Below, in pieces: positions 1 to 6,100 of a stretch of DNA of 7,674 nucleotides. The stretch covers positions 13,993-21,666 of the forward strand of contig DKBI01000040.1 in NCBI GenBank assembly GCA_002451175.1. The letters run 5' to 3'. The first letter of the stretch is position 1; every line of letters begins with the position of its first letter. The translations under genes were made by a program, and so were the position numbers. Origin of the DNA: Betaproteobacteria bacterium UBA6904 (lineage in GTDB: Bacteria > Pseudomonadota > Gammaproteobacteria > Burkholderiales > SG8-39). The notes under the pieces were generated by a model. The model was not told where the DNA came from. It worked only from the letters and a program-made list of their open reading frames with translations, and did no database searches.

Positions 1-839
1 TCCGGCATCGCGGCGCCGCCGCCGAAGATCCATTTCAGCGACGACACGTCGTGCGCCAGCGCGCCCGGGTGCGACAGCAGGTCGACGACCATCGTCGGCA
101 CGTTGTCCCAATGCGTGCAGCGATGCCGCTCGACGAGCGCCGCTGCGGCCTGCGGCTCCCAGCGCCGCTGGATGACCATCGTGCCCCCCGCGTACACCGT
201 GGCGAGGAAGCTGTGAACGAGCCCCGTGACGTGAAAGAACGGCGCCGTGGCGAGCGCCACCGTGTCCGCGGTGATGTGCTTCCAGAGCGCCGCGCCCGCC
301 ACGTTGTGCAGGACGCTCGCGTGCGTGTGCATGCAGCCCTTGGGCCGGCCGGTGCTGCCGGAGGTGTAGGGCAGGACGCACAGATCTGCTGCCGCGGTGC
401 GGGACGGCGCCGCGGGCGCGCCGCCCTGCGGCAGCGCGTCCGCGACGATTAGGCGCTCGAGTGGCAACCCCTCGAAGCGCGCTGCGACGTCGGGATCCGC
501 GATGGCAACCCGCGCGCCGCTGTCCGCGAGGTAATGCCGCAGCTCCGCAGCGAGATTCATGGGGCTGACCGGGACGGCGATCGCATCGGCGCGCAGCACG
601 GCGAAGAACGCGATGACGAAGGCAGGGCCGTTCTGCAGGTCGAGCAGCACGCGGTCGCCGCGCTGCACGCCACAGCCGTGCTGCAGCTGCCCCGCGAGTC
701 CTTCCACGCGGCGCTGCAGCTCCGCATAAGTCAGCGTCTCGCCCTGAAAGACCGTGGCGGGCTTCTGCGGGAAACGGCGCGCCGCATCGGCGAGCAGGTC
801 GTGCAGCCGCAGCGGCGGCAGCGCCAGGCTGCGCGGCAT
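1..839 (-). CDS. Acyl-CoA synthetase (AMP-forming, ANL superfamily), N-terminal part only
   Basis: This enzyme family activates a carboxylic acid, usually a fatty acid, with ATP to an acyl-adenylate and then transfers it to CoA in the cytoplasm. The window holds the first 279 codons; the gene runs out of the left end, so the C-terminal lid domain is missing. The clearest evidence is the ATP/AMP-binding P-loop YTSGSTGRPKG at residues 158-168, followed by PFFHVTG (200-206), which is typical of acyl-CoA ligases. GGGAAMP at 273-279 sits at the acyl/adenine-binding strand. The early LHDLLADAARRFP and LTYAEL stretches are also usual for the family. The substrate cannot be told from this half. The start at 839 gives a normal N-terminus but has no Shine-Dalgarno. 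An in-frame ATG at 899 has AGGAAGG eight bases upstream and would add 20 Arg/His-rich residues; I prefer 839 but cannot exclude 899. Confidence 0.9.
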   Translation of the reverse strand, partial: MPRSLALPPLRLHDLLADAARRFPQKPATVFQGETLTYAELQRRVEGLAGQLQHGCGVQRGDRVLLDLQNGPAFVIAFFAVLRADAIAVPVSPMNLAAELRHYLADSGARVAIADPDVAARFEGLPLERLIVADALPQGGAPAAPSRTAAADLCVLPYTSGSTGRPKGCMHTHASVLHNVAGAALWKHITADTVALATAPFFHVTGLVHSFLATVYAGGTMVIQRRWEPQAAAALVERHRCTHWDNVPTMVVDLLSHPGALAHDVSSLKWIFGGGAAMP

Positions 840-883
840 GCCCGGGGGCCAATGGCGGAAGTGGCGCGGTTCCACGGCGCGGA

Positions 884-891
884 AGTATAGT
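884..891. promoter_or_regulatory. Possible bidirectional -10 element in the divergent gap
   Basis: The 58-base gap between the divergent acyl-CoA synthetase and the small rightward gene contains AGTATAGT, AT-rich against its surroundings. It reads TATAGT on the plus strand (886-891) and TATACT on the minus strand (889-884), each close to the sigma-70 -10 consensus TATAAT. No convincing -35 hexamer is seen at the right distance on either strand. A plus-strand start from here would fall almost on the ATG at 898, giving a leaderless or near-leaderless message. Weak call from composition and position only. Confidence 0.25.
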
Positions 892-897
892 CGCTGC

Positions 898-1335
898 ATG
901 GAGCATACCTTCCTGCTGCGACCGGGCCTCTGGCGGGCCGAGGGCGAGTTCGTGGACGTCCTGGGGCACCTGACCGGCGTCGAGGGGACCGCGGAAGTGC
1001 GGCATTACCCGGATCGCTGGATCTACGAGGGGCTGCTGCGCACGCTCACCCCCGTGACCCAGGAAAACCATACGCTGTACGAGATCCATCCGCTCGTGCC
1101 GGGCGCCATCGCCACGCCGTGGACGGCGAACAGTCCGACGCTCGGCACCTTGCGCGGGCGCTTCCTGATCCTCACCGACGCCATCGTCTCGTCGTACGAG
1201 TCGGCGACGGCGCGCTATCGGGGCCAGGACACGCTGCTGCAGCGCGACGAGCGACGCTACAGCGCGCGCGGCGCGCTGTTCGACGGCGGCAGGCTGCTGT
1301 CGGCGTGGTCGGTCGAATTGCGCCTGACGCCGTGA
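898..1335 (+). CDS. Conserved-looking hypothetical protein, 145 residues, possibly lipocalin-like
   Basis: I do not recognise this protein. It starts at the ATG at 898, with GGAAG 12 bases upstream, and ends at the TGA at 1333-1335. It has no signal peptide, no membrane segment and no cysteine, so it is probably soluble and cytoplasmic. The sequence alternates hydrophobic and polar residues and is rich in Gly, aromatic and Arg residues. There is a PGLW motif near the N-terminus (residues 9-12) and paired Tyr/Trp strands such as RHYPDRWIYEG (35-45). This suggests an all-beta fold, possibly a small lipocalin/calycin-type barrel; that is only a guess from pattern. Its stop codon overlaps the GTG start of the nucleotide cyclase (GTGA, 1332-1335), so the two are probably translationally coupled and functionally linked. 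Codon use and GC content match the neighbours, which argues for a real gene. Confidence 0.8.
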   Translation: MEHTFLLRPGLWRAEGEFVDVLGHLTGVEGTAEVRHYPDRWIYEGLLRTLTPVTQENHTLYEIHPLVPGAIATPWTANSPTLGTLRGRFLILTDAIVSSYESATARYRGQDTLLQRDERRYSARGALFDGGRLLSAWSVELRLTP

Positions 1336-2648
1336 CGGGCTCACCGCGAGTGCCCGCGACTGCGGACTCGCTTGCCGCGTTCGAGACCCACCTCGCGTGC
1401 GAGATTCTGCACAGCGAGCGCCTGCGCATGGCGATTCTCGCCGGGATCTTCGCGCTGCTGATGGTCATCCTGCCGCTGTTCGCGGTCGCCTTCCGCGAGG
1501 ACTACCTGCGCAACTTCGGCTCGCTGGCCATGATCGGCTACGCCACTGCCGTGGCGGGGGCGCTCGTCGTCTACGAGCTGCTGGTGCGCGCCCTGCTCGG
1601 ACGCATGCTCGACTCGGGCCGCATGCCGTCGCCGCTGCTGCGGTTCTGGAACGCGTTCATCGAGACCAGCACGCCGACGCTCGTCATGCTGGTGATGGGG
1701 CAGTACGCCAATCCGATCGCGGTGCTGCAGGGACCGGCCGCGTTCCTCTACGCGGTGTTCATCGTGCTGTCGACGCTGCGGCTCGATTTTCGCCTCTCGG
1801 CGTTCACGGGCGTGGTCGCCGCGGCAGAGTACGTCGCCCTGTCGTTCTCGGTGGCGGCGAGCGACGGCGCCGGGGCACCCGACGTGCTGACCGCGCCGGG
1901 CTTCGTGCTCATGAAGGGCGTGATGCTGCTGCTCGCTGGCGTCGCCGCGGGATTCGTCGCCGGGCAGCTGCGCCGGCGCATCGTCAAGGCCTTCTACGCG
2001 GGCGAGGAACGCCAGCGCCTGTTCAACGCGTTCGGCCAGCAGGTCTCGCCGGAGATCGTCGAGGAACTGCTGCGGCAGGGGCCGGGGATCGCCAGTCGGC
2101 GCCACTTCGTGTGCGTCATGTTCATGGATATCCGCGACTTCACGCGGCTGGTCGAGAAGCGCTCGCCCGAGGCGATCGTCGGCCTCCAGAACGCCGTGTT
2201 CGGCGCCGGGATCGAGGTGGTCAACCGCCACCGCGGCGTGATCAATCAGTTCATGGGCGACGGTTTCATGGCGACGTTCGGCGCGCCGATCTCCTCGGGG
2301 GAGGATTGCCGCCACGCGGTCGCCGCGGCGCGCGAACTGGTCGCGCAGATCGCTGCGCTGGTTGCCGAAGCGCGCATTCCGCCGCTGTCCATCGGCATCG
2401 GGCTGCATGCCGGAGAAGTCGTGACCGGCAACATCGGCACCGAGGCGCGCCGGCAGTACTCGATCACCGGCGACGTCGTGATCCTCGCCTCGCGCATCGA
2501 GCAGCTGAACAAGGAGTACGGGTCGCAGATCCTCGTTTCCGCCGAGGTGCTGGAGCGTTGCGGCGAGCAGGGCGCCGGGGCCGTCGCGCTCGGCGCGGTG
2601 CGTGTCAAGGGACGCGACACGCCGCTGGAGGTCTACCGCCTGGCTTGA
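1332..2648 (+). CDS. Six-transmembrane class III adenylate/guanylate cyclase with altered catalytic residues
   Basis: Class III cyclases make cAMP or cGMP from ATP or GTP as homodimers. The 438-residue protein has about six hydrophobic segments (roughly 33-54, 64-85, 111-131, 134-150, 154-176, 189-212). A short linker containing FGQQVSPEIVEELL (234-247) leads to the catalytic domain (about 255-438). This layout resembles the mycobacterial membrane cyclase Rv1625c. Metal-binding aspartates are present in FMDIRDF (D266) and FMGDG (D310), and the transition-state Arg is R388. However, the canonical base-selecting Lys before FxGD is Gln (Q306), the second selector position is Ser (S377), and the transition-state Asn of the usual TVNxAxR motif is Ile (I384, in VVILASR). 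The fold is certain; cAMP synthesis is not. The start chosen is the GTG overlapping the upstream stop; ATG at 1428 would remove 32 residues and clip the first membrane segment. No Shine-Dalgarno is seen, so coupled translation is likely. Confidence 0.93.
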   Translation: MTGSPRVPATADSLAAFETHLACEILHSERLRMAILAGIFALLMVILPLFAVAFREDYLRNFGSLAMIGYATAVAGALVVYELLVRALLGRMLDSGRMPSPLLRFWNAFIETSTPTLVMLVMGQYANPIAVLQGPAAFLYAVFIVLSTLRLDFRLSAFTGVVAAAEYVALSFSVAASDGAGAPDVLTAPGFVLMKGVMLLLAGVAAGFVAGQLRRRIVKAFYAGEERQRLFNAFGQQVSPEIVEELLRQGPGIASRRHFVCVMFMDIRDFTRLVEKRSPEAIVGLQNAVFGAGIEVVNRHRGVINQFMGDGFMATFGAPISSGEDCRHAVAAARELVAQIAALVAEARIPPLSIGIGLHAGEVVTGNIGTEARRQYSITGDVVILASRIEQLNKEYGSQILVSAEVLERCGEQGAGAVALGAVRVKGRDTPLEVYRLA

Positions 2649-2661
2649 GCCGCGCCCGCGG

Positions 2662-4065
2662 TCAGCGGCGGGAGACGTCCGGCAGGGCGATGGGCTGCAG
2701 CGTCTCGAACGCGCGTGCGGCGCGCAGCACGAGCGCGTCGGCGTAGCGCGGACCGACGATGTGCAGGCCGACGGGCAGGCCCTGCTTCGTGAAACCGCAG
2801 GGCACGGACGCCGCGGGCTGCTGCGTGAGGTTGAACGGGTAGGAGAACGGCGACCAATCCGTCCAGCGCCTTTCCTTCATCACGTCCGCGACTTCGCGAC
2901 CGGCCTGGAACGCGGCGAGCGGCAGGGTGGGCGTGAGCAGCAAATCGTAGGTCTCGTGGAAGCGGTTCATGTGCACGCCGAGCTCGCCCCGCGCGCGCAC
3001 CGCGTCGAGGTAGTCGAGCAGGCTGATCTTCGCGCCCGCCTCGGCGACTTCGCGCAGGCCCGGGTCCACGAGCTTCAGCTGGCCCGGCGTGAAGCGACGC
3101 AGCAGCGACGCCGCGCCCGCGTACCAGTGTGACGAGAAGACCGCGCCGGGGTTCTCGAATCCCGGATCCCGCTCCTCGACGTGCGCGCCCAGCTGCTCGA
3201 AGCGCAGCGCCGCCTTCTTCACCAGCGTCGCGATCTCCGCATCCACTTCCGCGTACCCGAGGTTCGCGGAATAGGCGATGCGCAGCCCGCGCACGCCGTC
3301 GTTCAAGCCGATACGATAGTCCCGCGGATCGTGCGGCAAGGCGAGCGCGTCGCGCGCGTCCGGCTGCGACAGCACGTTGAGCAGGAGGGCGGCGTCGCTC
3401 ACCGTGCGCGTCATCGGGCCGACATGCGCCACGGTGCCGAACGGCGAGAGCGGCCACGCGGGAACGCGGCCGAAGGAGGGCTTCAGCCCGAACAGGCCAG
3501 TGAAGGCGCACGGGATGCGGATCGAGCCGCCGCCGTCGGTGCCCACGGTCAGCGCGCCCATGCCCGCCGCGACCGCCGCGGCGCTGCCGCCCGACGAGCC
3601 GCCGGGCGTCTTGGCCGGATTCCAGGGATTGCGCGTGATGCCGGTGAGGGCGTTGTCGGTCACGCCCTTCCAGCCGAATTCGGGCGTCGTGGTCTTGCCG
3701 AGCAGCACGGCGCCGTGCTCGCGCAGGCGCGCGACCGCGGGCGCGTCGTCCCGCCACGGTCCCTTCGGCTGAACCGTCTTCGAGCCGCGCAGCGTCGGCC
3801 AGCCCCGCGTGAGCAGCAGGTCCTTGATCGAGGTCGGCACCCCGTCCACGAGACCGATCGGCTGGCCGCGGCGCCAGCGCGCTTCGGAAGCGCGGGCGCT
3901 GGCAAGCGCGGACTTCTCGTCCACCAGGCAGAAGCAATTGAGCGCAGGGTTGAGCTGGTCGATGCGAGCCAGTGCCGCGCGGGTCGCCTCTACGGGAGAG
4001 AGTTTGCGCGTGCGGTACATCTGCAGCAGTTCGGTGGCGGACAGCGCGCAGAGATCCTGGGTCAT
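2662..4065 (-). CDS. Amidase-signature family hydrolase
   Basis: Enzymes of this family hydrolyse amide bonds in the cytoplasm with a Ser-cisSer-Lys triad. All three residues are visible: Lys81 in SIKDLL, Ser157 in the Gly/Ser-rich GGSSGGS motif, and the nucleophile Ser181 in DGGGSIR. The 24-residue spacing between the two serines equals that of GatA and FAAH. The 467-residue length and the C-terminal QPAASVPCGFT and GLPVGLHIVG motifs are normal for a complete stand-alone amidase. No gatB or gatC lies nearby, so a role in Gln-tRNA amidation is unlikely; the substrate cannot be predicted. The gene follows the histidine kinase by 35 bases on the same strand, so it may be the last gene of that operon, but no Shine-Dalgarno precedes its ATG. 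Its stop lies 13 bases from the stop of the convergent cyclase gene. Confidence 0.93.
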   Translation of the reverse strand: MTQDLCALSATELLQMYRTRKLSPVEATRAALARIDQLNPALNCFCLVDEKSALASARASEARWRRGQPIGLVDGVPTSIKDLLLTRGWPTLRGSKTVQPKGPWRDDAPAVARLREHGAVLLGKTTTPEFGWKGVTDNALTGITRNPWNPAKTPGGSSGGSAAAVAAGMGALTVGTDGGGSIRIPCAFTGLFGLKPSFGRVPAWPLSPFGTVAHVGPMTRTVSDAALLLNVLSQPDARDALALPHDPRDYRIGLNDGVRGLRIAYSANLGYAEVDAEIATLVKKAALRFEQLGAHVEERDPGFENPGAVFSSHWYAGAASLLRRFTPGQLKLVDPGLREVAEAGAKISLLDYLDAVRARGELGVHMNRFHETYDLLLTPTLPLAAFQAGREVADVMKERRWTDWSPFSYPFNLTQQPAASVPCGFTKQGLPVGLHIVGPRYADALVLRAARAFETLQPIALPDVSRR

Positions 4066-4100
4066 TGGCAGGTGGGCGGGCGAGGGATGGAGTCTGAATT

Positions 4101-5408
4101 CTACCCAGCGGCGATCGGCAGACGCACGCAGACGCGCAGGCCGCCTAGGGCGGCTTGCCCGAGCTCGACGGTTCCGCCCGCACGCTCGGCGATGCGGCGC
4201 ACGATGGCCAGGCCGAGCCCGCTACCCTCGCCGCTGGCGCCGGGGCGCCGATAGAACCGGTCGAACACCCGATCGCGCTCCTGCGGCGGAATTCCCGGGC
4301 CACTGTCTTCGACGGCGATCACGACCGCCTCGCCCTCGCGGTGCGCCGCAACGTTTACTGCGCCCGGCGCCGGCGTGTAGCGCAACGCGTTGTCGATCAG
4401 GTTGGCGAGCAGCATCGCGAGCGCGCCCGCGTCGCAGCGCGCGCGGATCGTCTCGCTGCGCACGAGCGCGAGATCCACGCCTTTTGCCTGCGCCATCGGC
4501 GTGAGCTGCTGAATCGCGTCCAGGATGGCGCTGGCGACTTGCACCTCGCCGGGCGAGGCCGCAGCCGCGTCCTCGGCGCGCGCGAGCGCCAGCAACTGCT
4601 GCACGAGGCGGCTCGCCCGTTCGATGCCTTCGCGAAGGCTGGCGAGCGCCTCGCTGCGCTCCGCTGCGTCGGGCGCGCGCGCGAGCAGTTGTGCCTGCAG
4701 CGCGAGCGCCGCCAGCGGCGTGCGCAACTCGTGCGCGGCATCGGCGACGAACGTGCGCTGGTTCTCCAGCGTCTGGCCCAGCCGCTGCAGCAGATCATTC
4801 AGCGCGTGAGCGAGCGGACGCACTTCGTCCGGCAACCCGGACTCCCGCAGCGGCTCGAGCGACGTGTGGGAACGCCGCCGCACTTCGCGCGCGACGCGCT
4901 CGAGCGGCGCGAGTCCGCGCCCGACGGTCGTCCAGACGAGCGCCGCGAGCAGGGGCAGCAGCAGGGCGAAGGGCCACAGCGTGCGCAGCGCAAGCTGGGC
5001 CGCGAGACGCTCGCGCACCCACATCGGCTGCGCGATCTGGATGACCTGTTCGCCCGCCTGGATGGCGAATACCCGATAGGCCCCGTCGGGTGCCGCCACG
5101 TCGGCGAAGCCGATTCGCGCATTGCCCGGCATCGTGCGGCGCGGATTGGACCGGTACAGCCGGGCACCCTCGCGCCCCCAGATCTGCACCAGGACTTCCA
5201 GCGCATCGTCCGGATCTTCCTTGCGCGCCGCGAGTTCCGCGGCGATCGCGTGATCGCGCAACGACAGCGCGGTCTGCTGCAGCTGGTAGTCCGCCAGCGC
5301 GTTCGCTTCCTCGCGCGCCAACAGGTAAGTCGAGACGCCGCCCGCCGCGAGCGCCGCCGTGACACCGCCCAGGAGCCAGACGAGCAGCCTCGAGCGGATC
5401 GAGGTCAC
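4101..5408 (-). CDS. Sensor histidine kinase, QseC/TctE type with 2CSK_N-like sensor
   Basis: This inner-membrane kinase would phosphorylate the response regulator encoded just upstream. The 435-residue protein has a first membrane helix at about 8-30 and a periplasmic region at about 31-142. The stretch AYRVFAIQAGEQVIQIAQPM (110-129) is typical of the 2CSK_N sensor domain of QseC/TctE-type kinases. A second membrane helix (about 144-161) and a HAMP-like linker follow. The dimerisation domain carries the H-box FVADAAHELRTP with phospho-acceptor His226. The ATP-binding domain has the N-box NLIDNALRYTP (N336, N340), the G1 box DSGPG (368-372), FDRFY (382-386) and the G2 box GEGSGLGL (393-400). 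All expected motifs are intact. The start is GTG, overlapping the regulator's TGA as GTGA, with a GAGG Shine-Dalgarno five bases away. The ligand is unknown. Confidence 0.96.
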   Translation of the reverse strand: MTSIRSRLLVWLLGGVTAALAAGGVSTYLLAREEANALADYQLQQTALSLRDHAIAAELAARKEDPDDALEVLVQIWGREGARLYRSNPRRTMPGNARIGFADVAAPDGAYRVFAIQAGEQVIQIAQPMWVRERLAAQLALRTLWPFALLLPLLAALVWTTVGRGLAPLERVAREVRRRSHTSLEPLRESGLPDEVRPLAHALNDLLQRLGQTLENQRTFVADAAHELRTPLAALALQAQLLARAPDAAERSEALASLREGIERASRLVQQLLALARAEDAAAASPGEVQVASAILDAIQQLTPMAQAKGVDLALVRSETIRARCDAGALAMLLANLIDNALRYTPAPGAVNVAAHREGEAVVIAVEDSGPGIPPQERDRVFDRFYRRPGASGEGSGLGLAIVRRIAERAGGTVELGQAALGGLRVCVRLPIAAG

Positions 5409-6067
5409 GGCGACCTCGGCAGCATGTAGCCCATGCCGCGCACGGTGCGGATGAAGTCGGCGCCCAGCTTGCGGCGCAAGGCGTGAATGAACACCTCCAC
5501 CGCGTTGGAATCCACTTCGTCGCCCCAGCCGTAGATCCGGTCCTCCAGCTGCTGGCGCGAGAGGATGGCGCCGGGTCGCGAGGCGAGCGCTTCGAGCACC
5601 GCAAATTCGCGCGCCGAGAGGGCCAGCAGCTCGCCATGCAGGTGCGCCTCGCGCGTCACGGGGTCGAGCGACAGTCCCTGGTGCTCGATGCGCGAGGCGC
5701 TGCGCCCTTCGCGCCGCCTCACGACCGCGCGGATGCGCGCCGCGAGCTCGTCCAGATCGAATGGCTTGACGACGTAGTCGTCAGCCCCGGCGTCGAGGCC
5801 CGTAATGCGCGCCGGCACCACGTCCCTCGCGGTCACCACGATCACCGGGACCGTGTTGCGCTTCGCACGCAGGCTCCTGAGGACCTCGATGCCGTCCTTT
5901 CTCGGCAGACCCAGATCGAGCAGCACGCAGTCGTAAGGCGTGGAGGCGAGCGCGGATTCCGCGGCGGAGCCATCCTGCACCCAGTCCACCGCGATGCCGT
6001 CCCGGCGCAAGCCGCGCTGGACGCTCGCGCCGATCATCCGGTCGTCTTCCACCAGAAGTACCCGCAT
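5405..6067 (-). CDS. OmpR/PhoB-family response regulator, QseB/PmrA-like
   Basis: This is a DNA-binding regulator switched by phosphorylation, presumably by the overlapping histidine kinase. The 220-residue protein begins with the receiver domain (1 to about 118). It shows the acidic pocket E7-D8-D9, phospho-acceptor Asp51 in LLDLGLP, Thr79 in VVTARD and Lys101 in VVKPFD. The winged-helix output domain (about 127-220) contains LSAREFAVLEAL and the recognition-helix region DSNAVEVFIHALRRKLG, then the wing TVRGMGYML. This recognition helix is of the QseB/PmrA/TctD kind, which fits the CTTAAG-N5-CTTAAG box upstream of the protease gene. The start at MRVLLVEDD is unambiguous by homology, yet the bases before it read GCCTCCTC, the reverse of a Shine-Dalgarno. 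It lies 33 bases downstream of the protease gene, probably in the same operon. Confidence 0.97.
   Translation of the reverse strand: MRVLLVEDDRMIGASVQRGLRRDGIAVDWVQDGSAAESALASTPYDCVLLDLGLPRKDGIEVLRSLRAKRNTVPVIVVTARDVVPARITGLDAGADDYVVKPFDLDELAARIRAVVRRREGRSASRIEHQGLSLDPVTREAHLHGELLALSAREFAVLEALASRPGAILSRQQLEDRIYGWGDEVDSNAVEVFIHALRRKLGADFIRTVRGMGYMLPRSP
5414..5417 (-). promoter_or_regulatory. Shine-Dalgarno GAGG for the histidine kinase GTG start
   Basis: On the minus strand GAGG lies five bases upstream of the GTG at 5408, inside the last codons of the response regulator gene. It supports GTG as the kinase start and translation coupled to the regulator. Confidence 0.6.
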
Positions 6068-6100
6068 GAGGAGGCAGTTTAATCGTCGTCATCGGGCGCC

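Noticed and set aside
1119..1331. Extended start of the cyclase at ATG 1119
   Set aside because: The added 71 residues are the wrong-frame reading of the small upstream gene, rich in Arg and Ala. GTG 1332 gives a clean N-terminus and a normal GTGA overlap.
1341..2408. Minus-strand open frame of 355 codons opposite the cyclase
   Set aside because: It is an antisense shadow of the cyclase, produced by high GC at third positions. The translation is rich in Arg, His, Gln and Asp and shows no domain.
2650..2661. CCGCG-CC-CGCGG palindrome between the convergent cyclase and amidase stops, as a shared terminator
   Set aside because: The stem is only five bases with a two-base loop and there is no T-run on either side. 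Such palindromes are expected by chance in this GC-rich sequence.
4098..4103. TAGAAT on the minus strand at the kinase stop, as a -10 box for the amidase
   Set aside because: It is formed by the kinase stop codon and the next bases. No -35 element is seen 16-18 bases upstream, so the match may be chance.
3181..4254. Plus-strand open frame of 357 codons opposite the amidase
   Set aside because: It is antisense to a clear amidase and its composition is low-complexity Arg/Ala/Gly. It also runs across the amidase start into the kinase gene.
4155..5429. Plus-strand open frame of 424 codons opposite the histidine kinase
   Set aside because: Nearly as long as the kinase, but the kinase has every H, N, G and F box motif while this frame has none and is Arg-rich.
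6078..6083. TTTAAT between the protease and regulator genes as another regulator half-site
   Set aside because: Only one half-site is present; no second copy lies five bases away on either side.
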